From: Plazaster borealis
Lineage: Eukaryota > Echinodermata > Asteroidea > Forcipulatida > Labidiasteridae
Assembly (NCBI GenBank): GCA_021014325.1
Contig: CM037461.1
Coordinates: forward strand, 2,691,501-2,755,500
Direction: 5' to 3'
DNA length: 64,000 nt
The position numbers and the translations under genes were made by a program. Shown here piece by piece: positions 22,116 to 64,000 of this stretch. The notes beneath the pieces were generated by a model. The model searched no databases and was not told where the DNA came from. It was given only the letters and a program-made list of their open reading frames with translations. The stretch's first letter is position 1. Each line of letters begins with the position of its first letter.

Positions 22116-22624
22116 AAGCCATTAAGCTTATCATTAATACCAGGCAGGCAGTCCCAATACAGTTTGTGTTCCATTGTTACATAAACGTCCTATCCAACCT
22201 GCCGCTAGGAGAAAAGAGGAAGATTACGAGGCGTATAAGAATGGTCCCCTGTCTTTATCCGCAAGGACAGGCACTGGTCTTACAGGCCCAATGATTTCAT
22301 TGGATACAAAGATTTCATTGGATAAACGTGCAGTGACGTAAGCTTCCAATATCTGAGTTATGATTGGTCCGAGGTGATGTAGTTTGTCAGCTTGCACTTT
22401 TGATCATCTGCATACAGCGTGTGCATAATGTTTGTACATCGATGAAGTGTTGTTTTATTCACTATAACAATGTGCACATGTAATGTGAGGTCAAAGGTAC
22501 ATCAACATCTGGTCAGGCAGGTATCTGGCGTTATTCATGAGCCTCGAAGTGGGACGTCAGATGTTCAGGCTAGAGGCGTACATGCCGCAGGGCACTGTGG
22601 GTAGCGGCAGAGGGCGCTATTAAG

Positions 22625-22855
22625 TGGTAATACTCAGAGCTGTGTATTGAGAGAGTTACGACATGGAGGGACCAGCTTTCTCCGGTCACGTGGTTGCTGG
22701 ACGCCATTTTGTTCCAAAATGCAGTACAACCCAATGGGCAGACTAGTCTGGCACCCTGTATTCGCCAATGCATTTTTTGGAGACAAAATGGCTTCTAATC
22801 GCAAGTTGTCGCAACTCTCTCAATATACGGCTCTGGTAATACTGACTCTACAGGT
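22625..22855. mobile_element. Hairpin element with inverted ends of about 28 bp
   Basis: CAGAGCTGTGTATTGAGAGA ... facing CTCTCAATATACGGCTCTG, each next to GGTAATACT. The interior includes CCATTTTGTTCC facing GGAGACAAAATGG. The open frames on both strands are palindrome shadows. Confidence 0.65.
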
Positions 22856-23339
22856 AAGTAGAACGAGGTAGACCCTGAAATCTGCAATTAGACTGATAAC
22901 CCTCAACAACAAAAAACAACACTAACAAAATACTTCATGTACAATTATTCTGAAATGTATTTATCGTCATGCCATGAAAATCATACACATCTTCAATCAA
23001 CCATCCTGAACTTTAGAAAATAAAAATGATTCTTCCCATATCAGGAAACACCAAAATAGCAATTTACAGTTGAACAAAATTAACCTTCTAGTTTAGTTTC
23101 AAATATAAACGAACCTTTATTACTATATAAATTAAAAATCGGCTACTCTTTCAAGCCATCCGATATAAATTACGGTTTAGAAATTAAAAATTACAAATTG
23201 TTTGGATTTAGTGTTCCAGGTGCAATATGTTGTTTTGGTGGATTTTATTGAATTTGCATAGCAAAAAAGAGAGCGTGTATGTGTAAGTGTGTTGGGGTGG
23301 GGGGGGGGCTTTTAGTAAATATAAGGTTAACTGTACTCA

Positions 23340-23760
23340 GGCATTTTGAAACTTGATTCAACACCACAGTGGGTGATATTGAATGGTCAGACAGTAGGAG
23401 GGTTAACTATGTACCGTGCAGATGCATTCATCAAATGATATCATATTGTGGCTGGTATAGTGCATCTATCATTCAAAACCACATTGGATGATATTGAATG
23501 GTCAGACAGTAGGAGGGTTGACTGTGCAGGCCCTTATTATTTTGCATAGGGCACTTTAATAGGAAAATCTATTGGAAACTTTTGAAGGGGCACCAAGGTC
23601 GAGAACAGAGGCAACAGAGGCCACGACCTCCTGGTAATACCAGGCCTACTATGTAGTGTGTGGTAAGTCTATCAGTCAAAAATCACACTGGATGATACTG
23701 AATATTCAGACAGTAGGAGGGTTAACTATGTACCGTGTAGATACATTCACCACATGGTAA
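23340..23760. repeat. Imperfect direct repeats (GGTCAGACAGTAGGAGGGTT)
   Basis: The motif recurs near 23383, 23501 and (variant) 23706, with flanking ACTATGTACCGTGCAGAT and ATCATTCAAAACC shared between copies. Confidence 0.6.
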
Positions 23761-24339
23761 TATATTGTATGATATTGTCACAAAACAGCCGCTTTCTCAC
23801 ACAAAACATTAAACACATATTGACTGATCATTCACTAAACAATGACTTGCTTTGTCACGAGTTACTGCTCACTACAGAATTCTTTAAACTGTTGCTATGT
23901 CAAATGGTTCGGGGCAAGCTTTTGTACAGCAACCACCAGATGAGCAAACCCTGGTACCATTGTGCCATACAAATTCATTCAAAATTGTGTATGGGTGTTT
24001 TGTCATCTCTTACGAAACTGTTAAAAAGCTTGGCCCGAACTATTCTTATTTTTATTTTTTTTATTTGGCCATTAATTACACACATTAGTAAGTAACAAAA
24101 TAAATATATAAATAAAAAAACAACAAAAGAAATGAGATAACAACTGTTTCTACAGTCCGAGGAATTCAAATCTAAGCAGTAACTTGAGACTAATCAAGTC
24201 ATTGTACAAAACATTATTCAAATCTAACTCGCAAATGGCTTATTCCAAGGGAGATCAACAACAGCAAAAAATCAGAAAAATTCAGATTCCGAAACTGTTA
24301 ACGAAAAACAACCACTAGATGCTTGGACAGAATGTCCAC

Positions 24340-25030
24340 TGCACCTCAAAGTGTTTTCTCCACTTCTTCTAAGAAAGTTTGTCGCAGATACAAGATTTGA
24401 AACACAAATCCTGAATTCAGGAATAATCTTGACCAATCACAGTCCTGAGAGCTTGATATCGCCAAAAGCTAAGAATGATCTTAACTGCAAATCAACCTTA
24501 ACTCGCCATATTTTTGACCGCATGAGGGCGTATGTGAACCAATTTCACGTGATGCAAGTAATCAAACTGGTTTTTTTTTCCCCATTGTTATTGATATAAA
24601 TATTAATAATAATAATAATAATAATAATAAAGAAAACTTAGTATAGCGCCGGTATATCCACCAAAAAGGCGCTCATGGCGCTTGAGGAAGAAAAACAAAT
24701 TAGGACTTTGGATCGTGTGAGTAAGCTTGTTAGAACAGGTGAGATTTTAAGAAATAACTATAAATAAATAGTAAACTTGCGGGTACAACCATATGTGTAA
24801 ATCTCTTTGTGGGAGTGTTGGCTCTGAAAAGAGCAGGTGTGGTCTTGACATTTCGAACAGTATACTCTGCTCGTCTTCAGGAGAAAGTTTGTAGCGGATA
24901 CAAGATTTGAAACACAAATCCTGAATTAAGGAATAATCTTGACCAATCAACGTCGAGACCCCACCGGCTCTTTTCAGAGCCAACACTCCCGCTAAGAGAT
25001 TTACACCTGGTTGTACCAGCAAGTTTACTA
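24340..25030. repeat. Dispersed repeat with internal direct duplication
   Basis: GATACAAGATTTGAAACACA and AGGAATAATCTTGACCAATC occur at about 24390 and again at about 24900. TTTTCAGAGCCAACACTCC and ACATTTCGAACAGTATACTC are also found at 5235-5365. Confidence 0.55.
24604..24632. repeat. (AAT)n microsatellite
   Basis: About ten AAT units, possibly the tail of a SINE or LINE in either orientation. Another lies at 54312-54341. Confidence 0.8.
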
Positions 25031-25039
25031 TTTATTTAT

Positions 25040-26020
25040 AGTTATTTCTTATTTCTCAACACCATGCAAAGCTTCAAACAACACTTAGGTGAGATTTTAA
25101 TTTTTTCTTGAATGTTGTGATGGATAGAGATGAATTGACAGTCAGGGGAAGTTGGTTCTACACCGTTTATGTATTTTTTCATTGATGGATGAAAACTACA
25201 TACAGGCAATTAAAATAAGATGAAACTGTTATTTCGCTACAAGACATTCCCTGATGAAAGTGCCCTCATGCGATGAAAAATATGGTATATTGCTAAGCAA
25301 AGTGTGATGTCACAATAAAAATCACTATGGTAATAATGACAAATCTGAATATTGTCTCTCTGTGAACCCGGTCCCCGATCTTACTTATTGAAAACCCACT
25401 AGACTAGCACCCGATATACTATTAATAATTTTAGAATTTAAATTTATAAACATAAATACAAGATTTTTACATAAACATCATCTAATAACCCCTAAAAAAG
25501 CAGCCGATTAAAAAAAGAAAAAAATCTAAATGGCTTTCCTAAAAAAAACATTTTTTTACATGCACATGAAACAAGACTTTATTTCCAACCGGTAGTACTT
25601 ACTGGAGTAATGAAGCCACATGCAAAATACAACTCATTACGCATAATTTATCTTTTCACTTAGAAGGTTCCATCCTTTTTAAAAAAGCACAAACAAAATT
25701 GTTACTTCAAAGTCTGACGGTGACATTTTTCTTAAATGCTGTACATTTATTTTTATTGATCAAAGAATGTATTTGGAAAAGTGTTTTTGTTTCCCCTGGA
25801 TTTTCCCTTTTGTCTGTGGTTTATTCGAGAGCACCGTTTACTAAATCTGACGCAAACCACTCCAGCAAAACCAGAAACTTCTCAGCATTTACCATAATGC
25901 GAAACAGCAATGAAAAGGTCGAAAATTGACCTGAATTTCCAAGGCGAGAGTCACTGCTGACAAAAAAAGCCTGAAACTCTGATTTAAAAGTTAGGTGTGT
26001 AGACACATAAATTGGCATTT
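25040..26020. other. Spacer without recognised gene
   Basis: AT-rich, mostly single-copy within the window. The small open frames at 25699-25929 and 25821-26018 overlap on opposite strands and resemble nothing I know. Confidence 0.35.
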
Positions 26021-26021
26021 A

Positions 26022-26397
26022 ATGGCATCGTACACGTTAGGTAATTACTCAAAATATATATTAGCATAAAAACTGACTTGGTAACGAGCAACAGAGAGCT
26101 GTTGATAGTATAAAACATTGAGAGAAACGACTCCATCTGAAGTAACGTAGTTTTTGAGAAAGGGGTAATTTCTCACTAAAATAATAAAAACTTCTTGCAA
26201 TAAGTTTGTATTCCTTTCTGAAAGCACACAAATTTGTACAACAAGGGTGTTTTTTCTTTCATCATTTTCTTGCAACTTCGATGACCAATTGAGCCCAAAT
26301 TTTCACAGGCTTGTTATTTTATGCATATGTTGGGATACACCAAGTGAGAACACTGGTCTTGGACAATTTCCAAACGTGTTCAGTGCCTTTAATGGCA
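26022..26397 (-). mobile_element. T2 MITE
   Basis: The ends AATGGCATCGTACACGTTAGG and AAACGTGTTCAGTGCCTTTAATGG enclose the standard T2 body, including AATTTTCACAGGCTTGTTAT. Confidence 0.78.
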
Positions 26398-26724
26398 CCT
26401 TTTGATAAACCCATGGAGCTACAGATTTCAAGGAGCTTCTGAGAACAGTATCCTCAGCACTAGAGAAGTAGAACAGGGTTTATTTAAATCTGAAGAAAAT
26501 AGCAGCTACCCTTTTTTCACCAGGCAGACATAAAAAAGTCTGAACTCAGATGAAAATCTGAAAGTTTTCATCCCTGGATTTCCATGTTACTTGACATTTT
26601 TCTCAAGATTCTGATGGAAAAAAAGGAACAAGTCTAAACTGTTGTTGGGGATGACGTACATTTCCACCATCAATTCCAAAATCTCACTTACAGACAAAAA
26701 TGAGTAAAAGTTTCAGGTTTTGCC

Positions 26725-26905
26725 AGAGCCAGTCACATACAGATCGCTTGCATGGGCCGCCATTGCTGAGGTCAAACAACGAACATGTGCAGCCGTGTAT
26801 ACACTCCGATACTCTCGGCCAATGACAGGTCTTCCTTTGACCTCAGTAAGGGCGCTGTTTGAGCCTGTGACGTCATATACAAGGGGTCTATCGATCAATA
26901 AATTT
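26725..26905. repeat. Dispersed repeat with GGGTCTAT end
   Basis: GACCTCAGTAAGGGCGCTGTTTG then TGTGACGTCATATACAAGGG resembles segments at about 32640-32800 and 45855-45975, so it is one degenerate element family. Confidence 0.5.
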
Positions 26906-27739
26906 ACAAAGCTGCTGATAGTAACAATTTGAATTGGTCTCTCGCCCCCTGATCTATTGATTTACAAAGCTGCTGATAGTAACGATTTGAATTGGTCTCT
27001 CGCCACCGATGGCAATTTTTGTGGTCTGTCGACTATGACTTACACTCCACAGAATGCAAACAGGTTCATTTCCAACGGATAGTGCCTTTTTTTTTTATAT
27101 ATATAGTTTTGTACAAGTAGATCTTTGTCGTTTGATTGGAGGGTAAAACTATAAGAATAGACAAACTGTACAAGAGTGTGTTCTGGCATCTATGTTTTTT
27201 TTTCCCCTGCTGTGTATAGCGTATAGTGTAGTCAAGCGTGCAATAGTTAACAAGAATGGGACAAAAATGCACAAAGATCAGTACCAATATGCCAGTTTAT
27301 TTATGTCGAAGGAAATATTGGTTTAATTAACGAATGCCGCGGGACCGACAGTCTTCCAATCAGACGACAAGGATTTACTTTGGTGTCATACAACAATGAA
27401 TATAAAAATACCCTATCAAAGATTCCAAAATTTGAAAACTTACTTCTTATAAGCTTTTTACCAGTACCAATGTTCCTGAGAAATATTTCAGTATGAAATA
27501 CCGTCAAAATTGTCCCCATCCCAACATTCAATTTCTTTTTTTATTTTGGCAAATTGTAATAGACCATTACACGCAATGCTTGTGTAACTTGTATTTTGAT
27601 CACTCACCAGTGTTACACACCAGTAGAAAAATGGCGCCGCTAACTCTGCAATTTTTGTTACCTAGTAGGAGCCAGATTACAAGCTCATATGACTGAATTC
27701 AACCTGTATGAGCCACTTCAGTCATGAAGTAGGGCCCAA

Positions 27740-28520
27740 CCTCTGCAACTGATAAACTGGAAGAGGGATCCCACCTCTGCAACCAATAAACTGACAGCAG
27801 AATCCCACCTCTGCAACCGATAAACTGACAGTAGAATCCCACCTCTGCAACCGATAAACTGGGCGGGATCCCACCTCTGCAACCAATGAACTGACAGTAG
27901 AATCCCACTTCTGCAACCCAAAAACTGGGCGGGATCCCACCTCTGCAACCAATAAACTCACAGTAGAATCCCACCTCTGCAACCGAAAAACTAGAAGCGG
28001 GATCCCACCTCTGCAACCAATAAACCGACAGTAGAATCCCATTTCTGCTACCGATAAACTGGAAGCGGAATCCCACCTTTGCAACCAATAAACTGACAGT
28101 AAAATCCCACCTCTGCAACCGATAAATTGGGCGGGATCCCACCTCTGCGACCAATGAACTGACAGAAGAATCCCATTTCTGCAACCGATAAACTGGAAGC
28201 GGGATCCCACCTTTACAACCAATAAACTGACAGTAGAATCCCACCTCTGCAACCGAAAAACTAGAAGCGGAATCCCACCTCTGCAACCAATAAGCTGGCA
28301 GTAGAATCCCACCTCTGCAACCAATAAACTGACAGTAGAATCCCACCTCTGCAACCGATAAACTGACAGTAGAATCCCACCTCTGCACCCGATTAACTGG
28401 AAGCGGATCCCACCTCTGCAACCAATAAACTGACAGTAGAATCCCACCTTTGCAACCAATAAACTGACAGTAGAATCCTACCTCTGCAACTTAAAACTCT
28501 GGAAGCGGGATCGGACCTCT
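27740..28520. repeat. 34-bp (and 32-bp) minisatellite, about 22 copies
   Basis: Units begin CCCACCTCTGCAACC and alternate between AACTGACAGTAGAAT and AACTGGAAGCGGGAT types. The unit lacks stops in several frames, so two overlapping minus-strand open frames of about 240 codons (27699-28459) arise. They read repeated CRGGIP/VSLLVAEVG-like peptides and are not credible genes. Confidence 0.92.
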
Positions 28521-29032
28521 TCAATCGAAAAACTGGACTGTACTTTCAAGTTTGTTGGTTTTTGTAACTTAAGATGATGCCAAAATTGTGCGTTTTATTT
28601 ATGTGGTTACTAATAAGCATGCAGTTTGTAATAACAGCATAGCGCCATACAATCATGGACTTCACAACTGCCTCTTTCACAAGATGCATTAAAGTTTAGG
28701 TAGAATTTGGTAGCCAATTTAACACCGAGCTTCACGACAGCCAGTTCACTCTCAGTGATCTAGGCCATGTAATGGTCACAAACACATTTGAACATGCACA
28801 AAAATCCTAATAAAACATTACAGTCAATTATGCAGTCTGCAAAACTCTCAAAAATCTAACCACCCTATTTTATGAAATGTTCAAAAGTTGGCAAGTTTAA
28901 AAAAAGTAGGGGATACAAGCATGTCACAATCATAGCAATAGCACCCGAATAAAGCTGAGCAATCGTCTATTGCATGATTGGTGGTCGGTGAACCACTTGG
29001 CTGCGTAGAAAAACTAGAATGCTTGATGCAGC

Positions 29033-29378
29033 TTAAAGGCCCTGTACACTATTGGTAAGATCGAAAAACACAAATGTTCACAGATTCACACACAACTTAC
29101 ATGATTTAAAGTAAGCAATGGTTGAAAGGGTTCCTTAAAATATTTCTGCCTAAAATGCTATCGTTTCTGAGAACTGAGTAAAACAACAGTTTTTATCACG
29201 CGCGATATTTTGAAAAAACAGAAAACACATAAGGTCTCTTTTCACTATTTTCTTGTGATCTCGATGACCAATTGAGCTCAAACTTTCACAGGTTTGATTG
29301 TTCATGCATATGTTGAATCACACAAAATGTGGACACTGATTTTGAGCTGTTACCAAAAGTGTACAATACCTTTAAAGC
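29033..29378 (+). mobile_element. T9 MITE
   Basis: The ends TTAAAGGCCCTGTACACTATTGG and CCAAAAGTGTACAATACCTTTAA enclose the T9 body, reverse to the copy at 2613-2959. Confidence 0.78.
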
Positions 29379-29672
29379 CAAAACCCATGTTGCCTGTAAA
29401 GATGGCACCTATCAGGAACTATCTATTGTACCCACTTGTATTGGAATGAATTTGCTCTTCCAGAATCCAATGATGCATTACACCTCTATCAATTATTAAA
29501 TCTGCAACTGTCTAAATACGACTAAAGGAATAAAAGTGTGGTGATGAGGTCTTAGATGGCAGTTTCAGACCGGCAGGGTCGTGACCAGGCGACGAAGGAC
29601 TGAAATTAAGGCAATGTCCTTTGTCGCACTGCAACGACCCTGCAAGGTCAAGACCGAAATACTACTCTTTTA

Positions 29673-29883
29673 TAGACGATGTGACCTCTGACGTCACTCG
29701 AAAACCATAACATGATGCGCGCGCATGTCGTCGGGCAAAACCTTTGTGTACTTGACAGCCAGCTAGAAAGAACACGCAATCTTACCATGAGTACGCGTCT
29801 TCTTGCCCGGCCGAACAGGATTTGGACAGTGTTTTGTCAAGAGAGGGCGGTTTGAATGTAAACAGAGGTCACATCGTCTATAG
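29673..29883. mobile_element. MITE with 20-bp perfect inverted ends
   Basis: TATAGACGATGTGACCTCTG at the left is repeated exactly inverted at the right (CAGAGGTCACATCGTCTATA). The element is about 211 bp. Its right end abuts an F6 element. Confidence 0.82.
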
Positions 29884-30320
29884 GTTTTCCTGGCCAATGT
29901 CAGCAGAAAATTCATTCTATTTCATTATCACACATTCAAATTTACGCATTTTCCCCTAAACCACTCAAACTAGGGTTTCTTTTTTAGCTATTGATGCATT
30001 CAATTTCGATTTTGTTTTTCTCATTCAGATTAATTTCAGTCATTCTATTTCATTTATACGCATTCGAGACTACACTTTGAACACTCTTAAGTTGAATTTC
30101 TACCACCTATTTACACTTGATGAAATTGAATGGTTGACCAGCTCTTGCTGATTGCTTTTACGAAATTGAATGAATCTTGCGGTCTAGCGAAATTAAATGA
30201 TCTTATTTGATCAGTGAATGCTAAACTGGTGAAATTGAATAACTCTTTCGACTGTTGAACGCTGATTCAGTGCTAAAATGAATGGATTTTTGTTGAAATT
30301 GGCCGGGAAAACCTATATTT
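29880..30320 (+). mobile_element. F6 repeat with inverted ends
   Basis: The left end is ATAGGTTTTCCTGGCCAATG and the right end GAAATTGGCCGGGAAAACCTAT. The body is as at 19055 and 40368. Confidence 0.78.
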
Positions 30321-30945
30321 GCATTCATAAATATCCTTTTTCTTTAAAAGCGTAATAATGTAGGAAAATCTGAAACCACCTTTCAACCAATACAACTGCC
30401 TAAACAGTCTGGGGTATTTATAAACAATTATTTAAATCTTAAACTGTCTAAATATGAATTTGGATTAATATGTACTAATATTAACACTGTACATCTGGTA
30501 TATGACCGTCATCACTGCCAGCAAGGTTTTTTTTAATAATTATTTTCAATATTTAAATAAAAAAATTACTATATTAAAAAATATCAATTTTTCTCATATT
30601 AACATATAGAAATTAAAAGTGAACAAATGAAGCGTGACAGATGTAATGTTTTCCCCCAAAAAACCAGTTCACATAATAATTAGAATTTGGTTTTAAACAT
30701 AAGAGAATACTAGGGTTACATAGTGTGTACAATCAACACATCACGAACAAAATGTCAGCAGAGATTCAAATCAACTTCCACTATCCCGGGTCTAGAATTT
30801 CATCTTGGGGAGGGAACGGCCATTTCATTTTGCAAAGGGCACGTCCATTGTAAAATGTGAAAGTCTATGCAAAACGTCTGAAGGGGCACCAAGGCCAAGA
30901 CCAGGGGGCTACAGAGGCCATGGCCTCCGTGGAATTCCAGCCCTG
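30321..30945. other. Spacer without recognised gene
   Basis: Very AT-rich. It includes a short GGGGCACCAAGGCCAAGACC repeat (about 30885) that is also seen near 23585 and 63970. Confidence 0.4.
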
Positions 30946-30947
30946 GT

Positions 30948-31370
30948 AAAATTTCATAGAGTTGCTCTGAATGTTGCTTAACAATTTGCTGCTATAAAGC
31001 AAAAATGAGCAGGATACGAGTCACAGATGGTACATAATGGTAATTTGGCTGGTAACCTTATTCTGGTAAGCATAATTTTGTTGTGCTAAGTTATTTTATT
31101 GTGCTTAAGCAGCTCTATGAAATTGGGCCCAGGCCTGGTCTTAATTTCATAGAGTTGCTTAAGCACTGAATGTTGCTTAACATTTTGCTGCTCTAAAGCA
31201 AAAATGAGCAGGATACCAGTCACAGATTGTACATGTGACATGGTCATTTGGCTGGTAACCTTATTCTGGTAAGCATTATTTTGTTGTGCTTAGCTGCTTT
31301 TAGTGCTTAAGCAGCTCTATGAAATTGGGCCAAGGACTGGTCCTAATTTCATAGAGTTGCTTAAGCACTG
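30948..31370. mobile_element. Two H3 MITEs plus a third fragment
   Basis: Copies at about 30953-31128 and 31141-31338 each have TTTCATAGAGTTGCT ... AGCAGCTCTATGAAATTGGGCC. They are separated by CAGGCCTGG, and a third start follows at about 31345. Confidence 0.82.
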
Positions 31371-31374
31371 AACA

Positions 31375-31562
31375 GGCATAATAGTTGGTCCTTGGGGAAA
31401 AAAAACAGTAGGAACATTTTATCGAGTACAAGGGCTGACCTACATGTACATGTGGTGTATGCTCTAATAGACTTAAATAATAACAATTTTTCCGATTGTA
31501 TTCAAGGGCGAAAAAAAAAAAAAAATCGGAAAACAGACTAGAGTAGGAAGAATATCATGCAT
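31375..31562 (+). mobile_element. F13 MITE
   Basis: The ends GCATAATAGTTGGTCCTTGG and GTAGGAAGAATATCATGC bound the element. Further copies lie at about 48180-48350, 59137-59215 (partial) and 59799-60040. Confidence 0.7.
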
Positions 31563-31808
31563 GAATAAAGTCTATTGCATGTGTCTGAATAATTGGCTTG
31601 GCAGTAGCTAATGGTACAAAAGTCTTTTTCTTTTAACGATGTCGCTGCAGCCAACAGCCGCAGTCACTCGAATCGGATGCGGCTAATGCACTGCAGGACC
31701 CACCTCTGGCTTCAAGTAAAAATAGTCTGATTCCTTTTCATACGTTAGTGCTTTAAACCTAATACAAGGTTAAGGGAATCAGACAAAAGTCTGCTGGACA
31801 CTAAAGCC

Positions 31809-31945
31809 GTATCCGAATTGGCGGCTACAGCTACGGCTACGGCTGTTGCTAAGGGTGTTGCTATGGATGCCTATACTTCAACGTATGATGACGCAGAAAT
31901 CTAGCCGTAGCCGTAGCTGTAGCCGCCTATTCGGTTTCGTTTTTC
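31809..31945. mobile_element. Hairpin with GGCTAC-repeat arms
   Basis: GGCGGCTACAGCTACGGCTA at the left faces TAGCCGTAGCTGTAGCCGCC at the right, within CCGAATTGG and CTATTCGG. It is about 137 bp. Confidence 0.75.
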
Positions 31946-32062
31946 AGTACATCCCTGTTCTCTGGCCCTTTTCAAAAGAAACGACTTTGGCTTCAGCTTA
32001 GAAACCCAGATCTTGAAGGTTATCCTCTCACTTACCAGCAGCCAGTGAAGCTCTTTTAAATA

Positions 32063-32520
32063 AAGGGACCATGGATAAATTAAGAATGCGTTCCGACGCG
32101 TGGCTGCACGGAGTCATCTCAAAATTGTCACCGCTTCGTGCAACCATTGGATTTGTGCTCCAGTGATTAGTAGGTTTCATCATTATTGAACTCTATTGTT
32201 GGTGCCTTTTGTTGGTCGGATTACACGGACAAGGCAGCTCGAAAGTAGCCCACAAAGGAGTGAAGGATTAGTGTTAGTGAAGGTCTAGCTCAGGTAGGTA
32301 TACCGGACAATGGTTTATCTAGTAAGCCGATTATAACTACAAAGTGACATTTGGCTTGAGCTGGCCAACAGCATTGTTCCTTTGTTATACAATGAGTCTC
32401 CCTCAAGACCAGACCATTGCAGAAGAACGCGTTCCTATACGTGACACTGGGTGGGTTTTTCGCATAGGAACGTGTCAGATTGCGGCCGTGCCCGTGACAT
32501 AATTTATCCATGGTCCCTTA
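32063..32520. mobile_element. TIR element AAGGGACCATGGATAAATTA
   Basis: A 20-bp left end is mirrored by TAATTTATCCATGGTCCCTT at the right, with a sub-terminal GCGTTCC pair. It is about 458 bp, with no transposase open frame. The 73-codon frame inside is not a known protein. Confidence 0.8.
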
Positions 32521-32961
32521 CTGCCTTAGGCCACGGTTTAGGCCCCGTCAGTTATTTTGAAAATGTACGCTTTTGGTATGGGGGTCAAACTCCAGACCCC
32601 AAAGGTGCAGTTTCAAAAATGGCCTGTAATGCCCGATTATAGACTCCTTGCTCTGGCCGCCACCGTTGATGCCCAACAATGGAAACGTGCACGCATGTAC
32701 GCGCTGCGCACGACTCTCAGCCAATGATAGCTCTTCAATGACCTCAGTGAGGGGACTGTTTTGGGGCTTGTGACGTCATTATGCAAAGGGTCTATACTAT
32801 CACTACTTTCAGCATTACTGCCTGCAGGAACCTGACAGAGATGTGCACAGACTTACAGGCGATATACACACAATATATTCCCCAACAGTAGACAGGTATT
32901 AACAGAGTTTTAAAAAAAAAAGGAAGAAACTTTACAACATTTCTGGATAAAATATCGCTAG

Positions 32962-63676
<30,715 letters not shown>

Positions 63677-64000
63677 CTGAGTAGGGGGAGGGGGTCATGC
63701 AGAGAACGTGAAATGTGAAGCTAGAGGTTAGTGCAAAGGAAAAGTGCAAAACAACCAAAGATGGTCAACTTTCACATGAAAAAGAAAATATTACATTTTG
63801 AAGACGGTCAAAACATGAGAATGAAAAAACCCCAAAACTTACTCCCTCTACAGTATACATAACTAGGTCAATGGTTACCAGGCCTGATGCTTCGTTTTTG
63901 AAAGGGCAATGGTAGGCGTTTTCTCCTTGGTAAAGGGCACCTCTAGGTGGAAATTATGAATTTCTATTGGAACATTTCAAGGGGCACCAAGGCAATGACC
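63677..64000. other. Sorting nexin intron, 5' of exon A
   Basis: It includes a pyrimidine-rich acceptor region for exon A (minus strand) and a GGGGCACCAAGGCAATGACC repeat at the edge. No exon was recognised. Confidence 0.4.

Noticed and set aside
27699..28459. Two overlapping minus-strand open frames of about 240 codons as a protein gene
   Set aside because: They are translations of a 34-bp minisatellite lacking stop codons. There is no start context, splice structure or family resemblance.

Overview
This is eukaryotic DNA: AT-rich, intron-containing and full of short palindromic transposons, tRNA-derived SINEs and minisatellites. The genes are animal and the repeats look like those of an echinoderm (perhaps a sea star), but the species is an inference. 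No bacterial operon, CRISPR array or phage is present. Almost none of the long open frames is a gene. The real coding sequence is in short exons, which I rebuilt from splice sites, codon phase and family similarity.

Three protein genes are supported. (1) Minus strand, 10617-11222: the first coding exon (202 aa) of a secreted or membrane thrombospondin type-1 repeat protein, most like THSD7. Its other exons lie beyond the left edge, or are too short for me to see in the left 10.6 kb. (2) Plus strand, 13987-18233: a complete four-exon BET1L (GS15) Golgi Qc-SNARE gene encoding 120 aa. It is head-to-head with gene 1, with 2.76 kb between the start codons. (3) Minus strand, 63676-32962: the 3' twelve coding exons (549 aa, all phases agreeing) of an SNX9/18/33-family PX-BAR sorting nexin, nearest SNX18/SNX33. 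The 5' SH3-encoding part lies beyond the right edge. Genes 2 and 3 converge, with about 14.7 kb of repeats between them. The three genes are ordinary conserved genes (adhesion or guidance, Golgi fusion, endocytic membrane remodelling) and show no sign of acting as one system.

The rest is repeats. I use local names. TTAA-bounded MITE families T1, T2, T7, T8 and T9 have ends like TTAAAGG...TTGGTAAT and share internal sequence. F10 also has TTAA ends and is palindromic. H3 is a MITE with GGGCCCAATTTCATAGAGC ends and CWG target duplications (Harbinger-like). F6 has ends ATAGGTTTTCCCGGCC. F13 has ends GCATGATATT. S4, S5 and S11 are tRNA-derived SINEs with A- and B-box promoters. There are three LINE 3' fragments. 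The sorting nexin introns also carry several unrelated tandem arrays (units of about 14/28, 87, 149, 68, 19, 11 and 118 bp), and a 34-bp array lies between genes 2 and 3.

The most interesting signals are structural. They are readable nested insertions that reveal target duplications, chains of MITEs sharing one TTAA, a TIR-bounded element whose interior is an 87-bp tandem array, a SINE sharing its 3' tail with a LINE, and a possible frame-neutral cassette exon in the sorting nexin linker. I found no undescribed multi-gene system.
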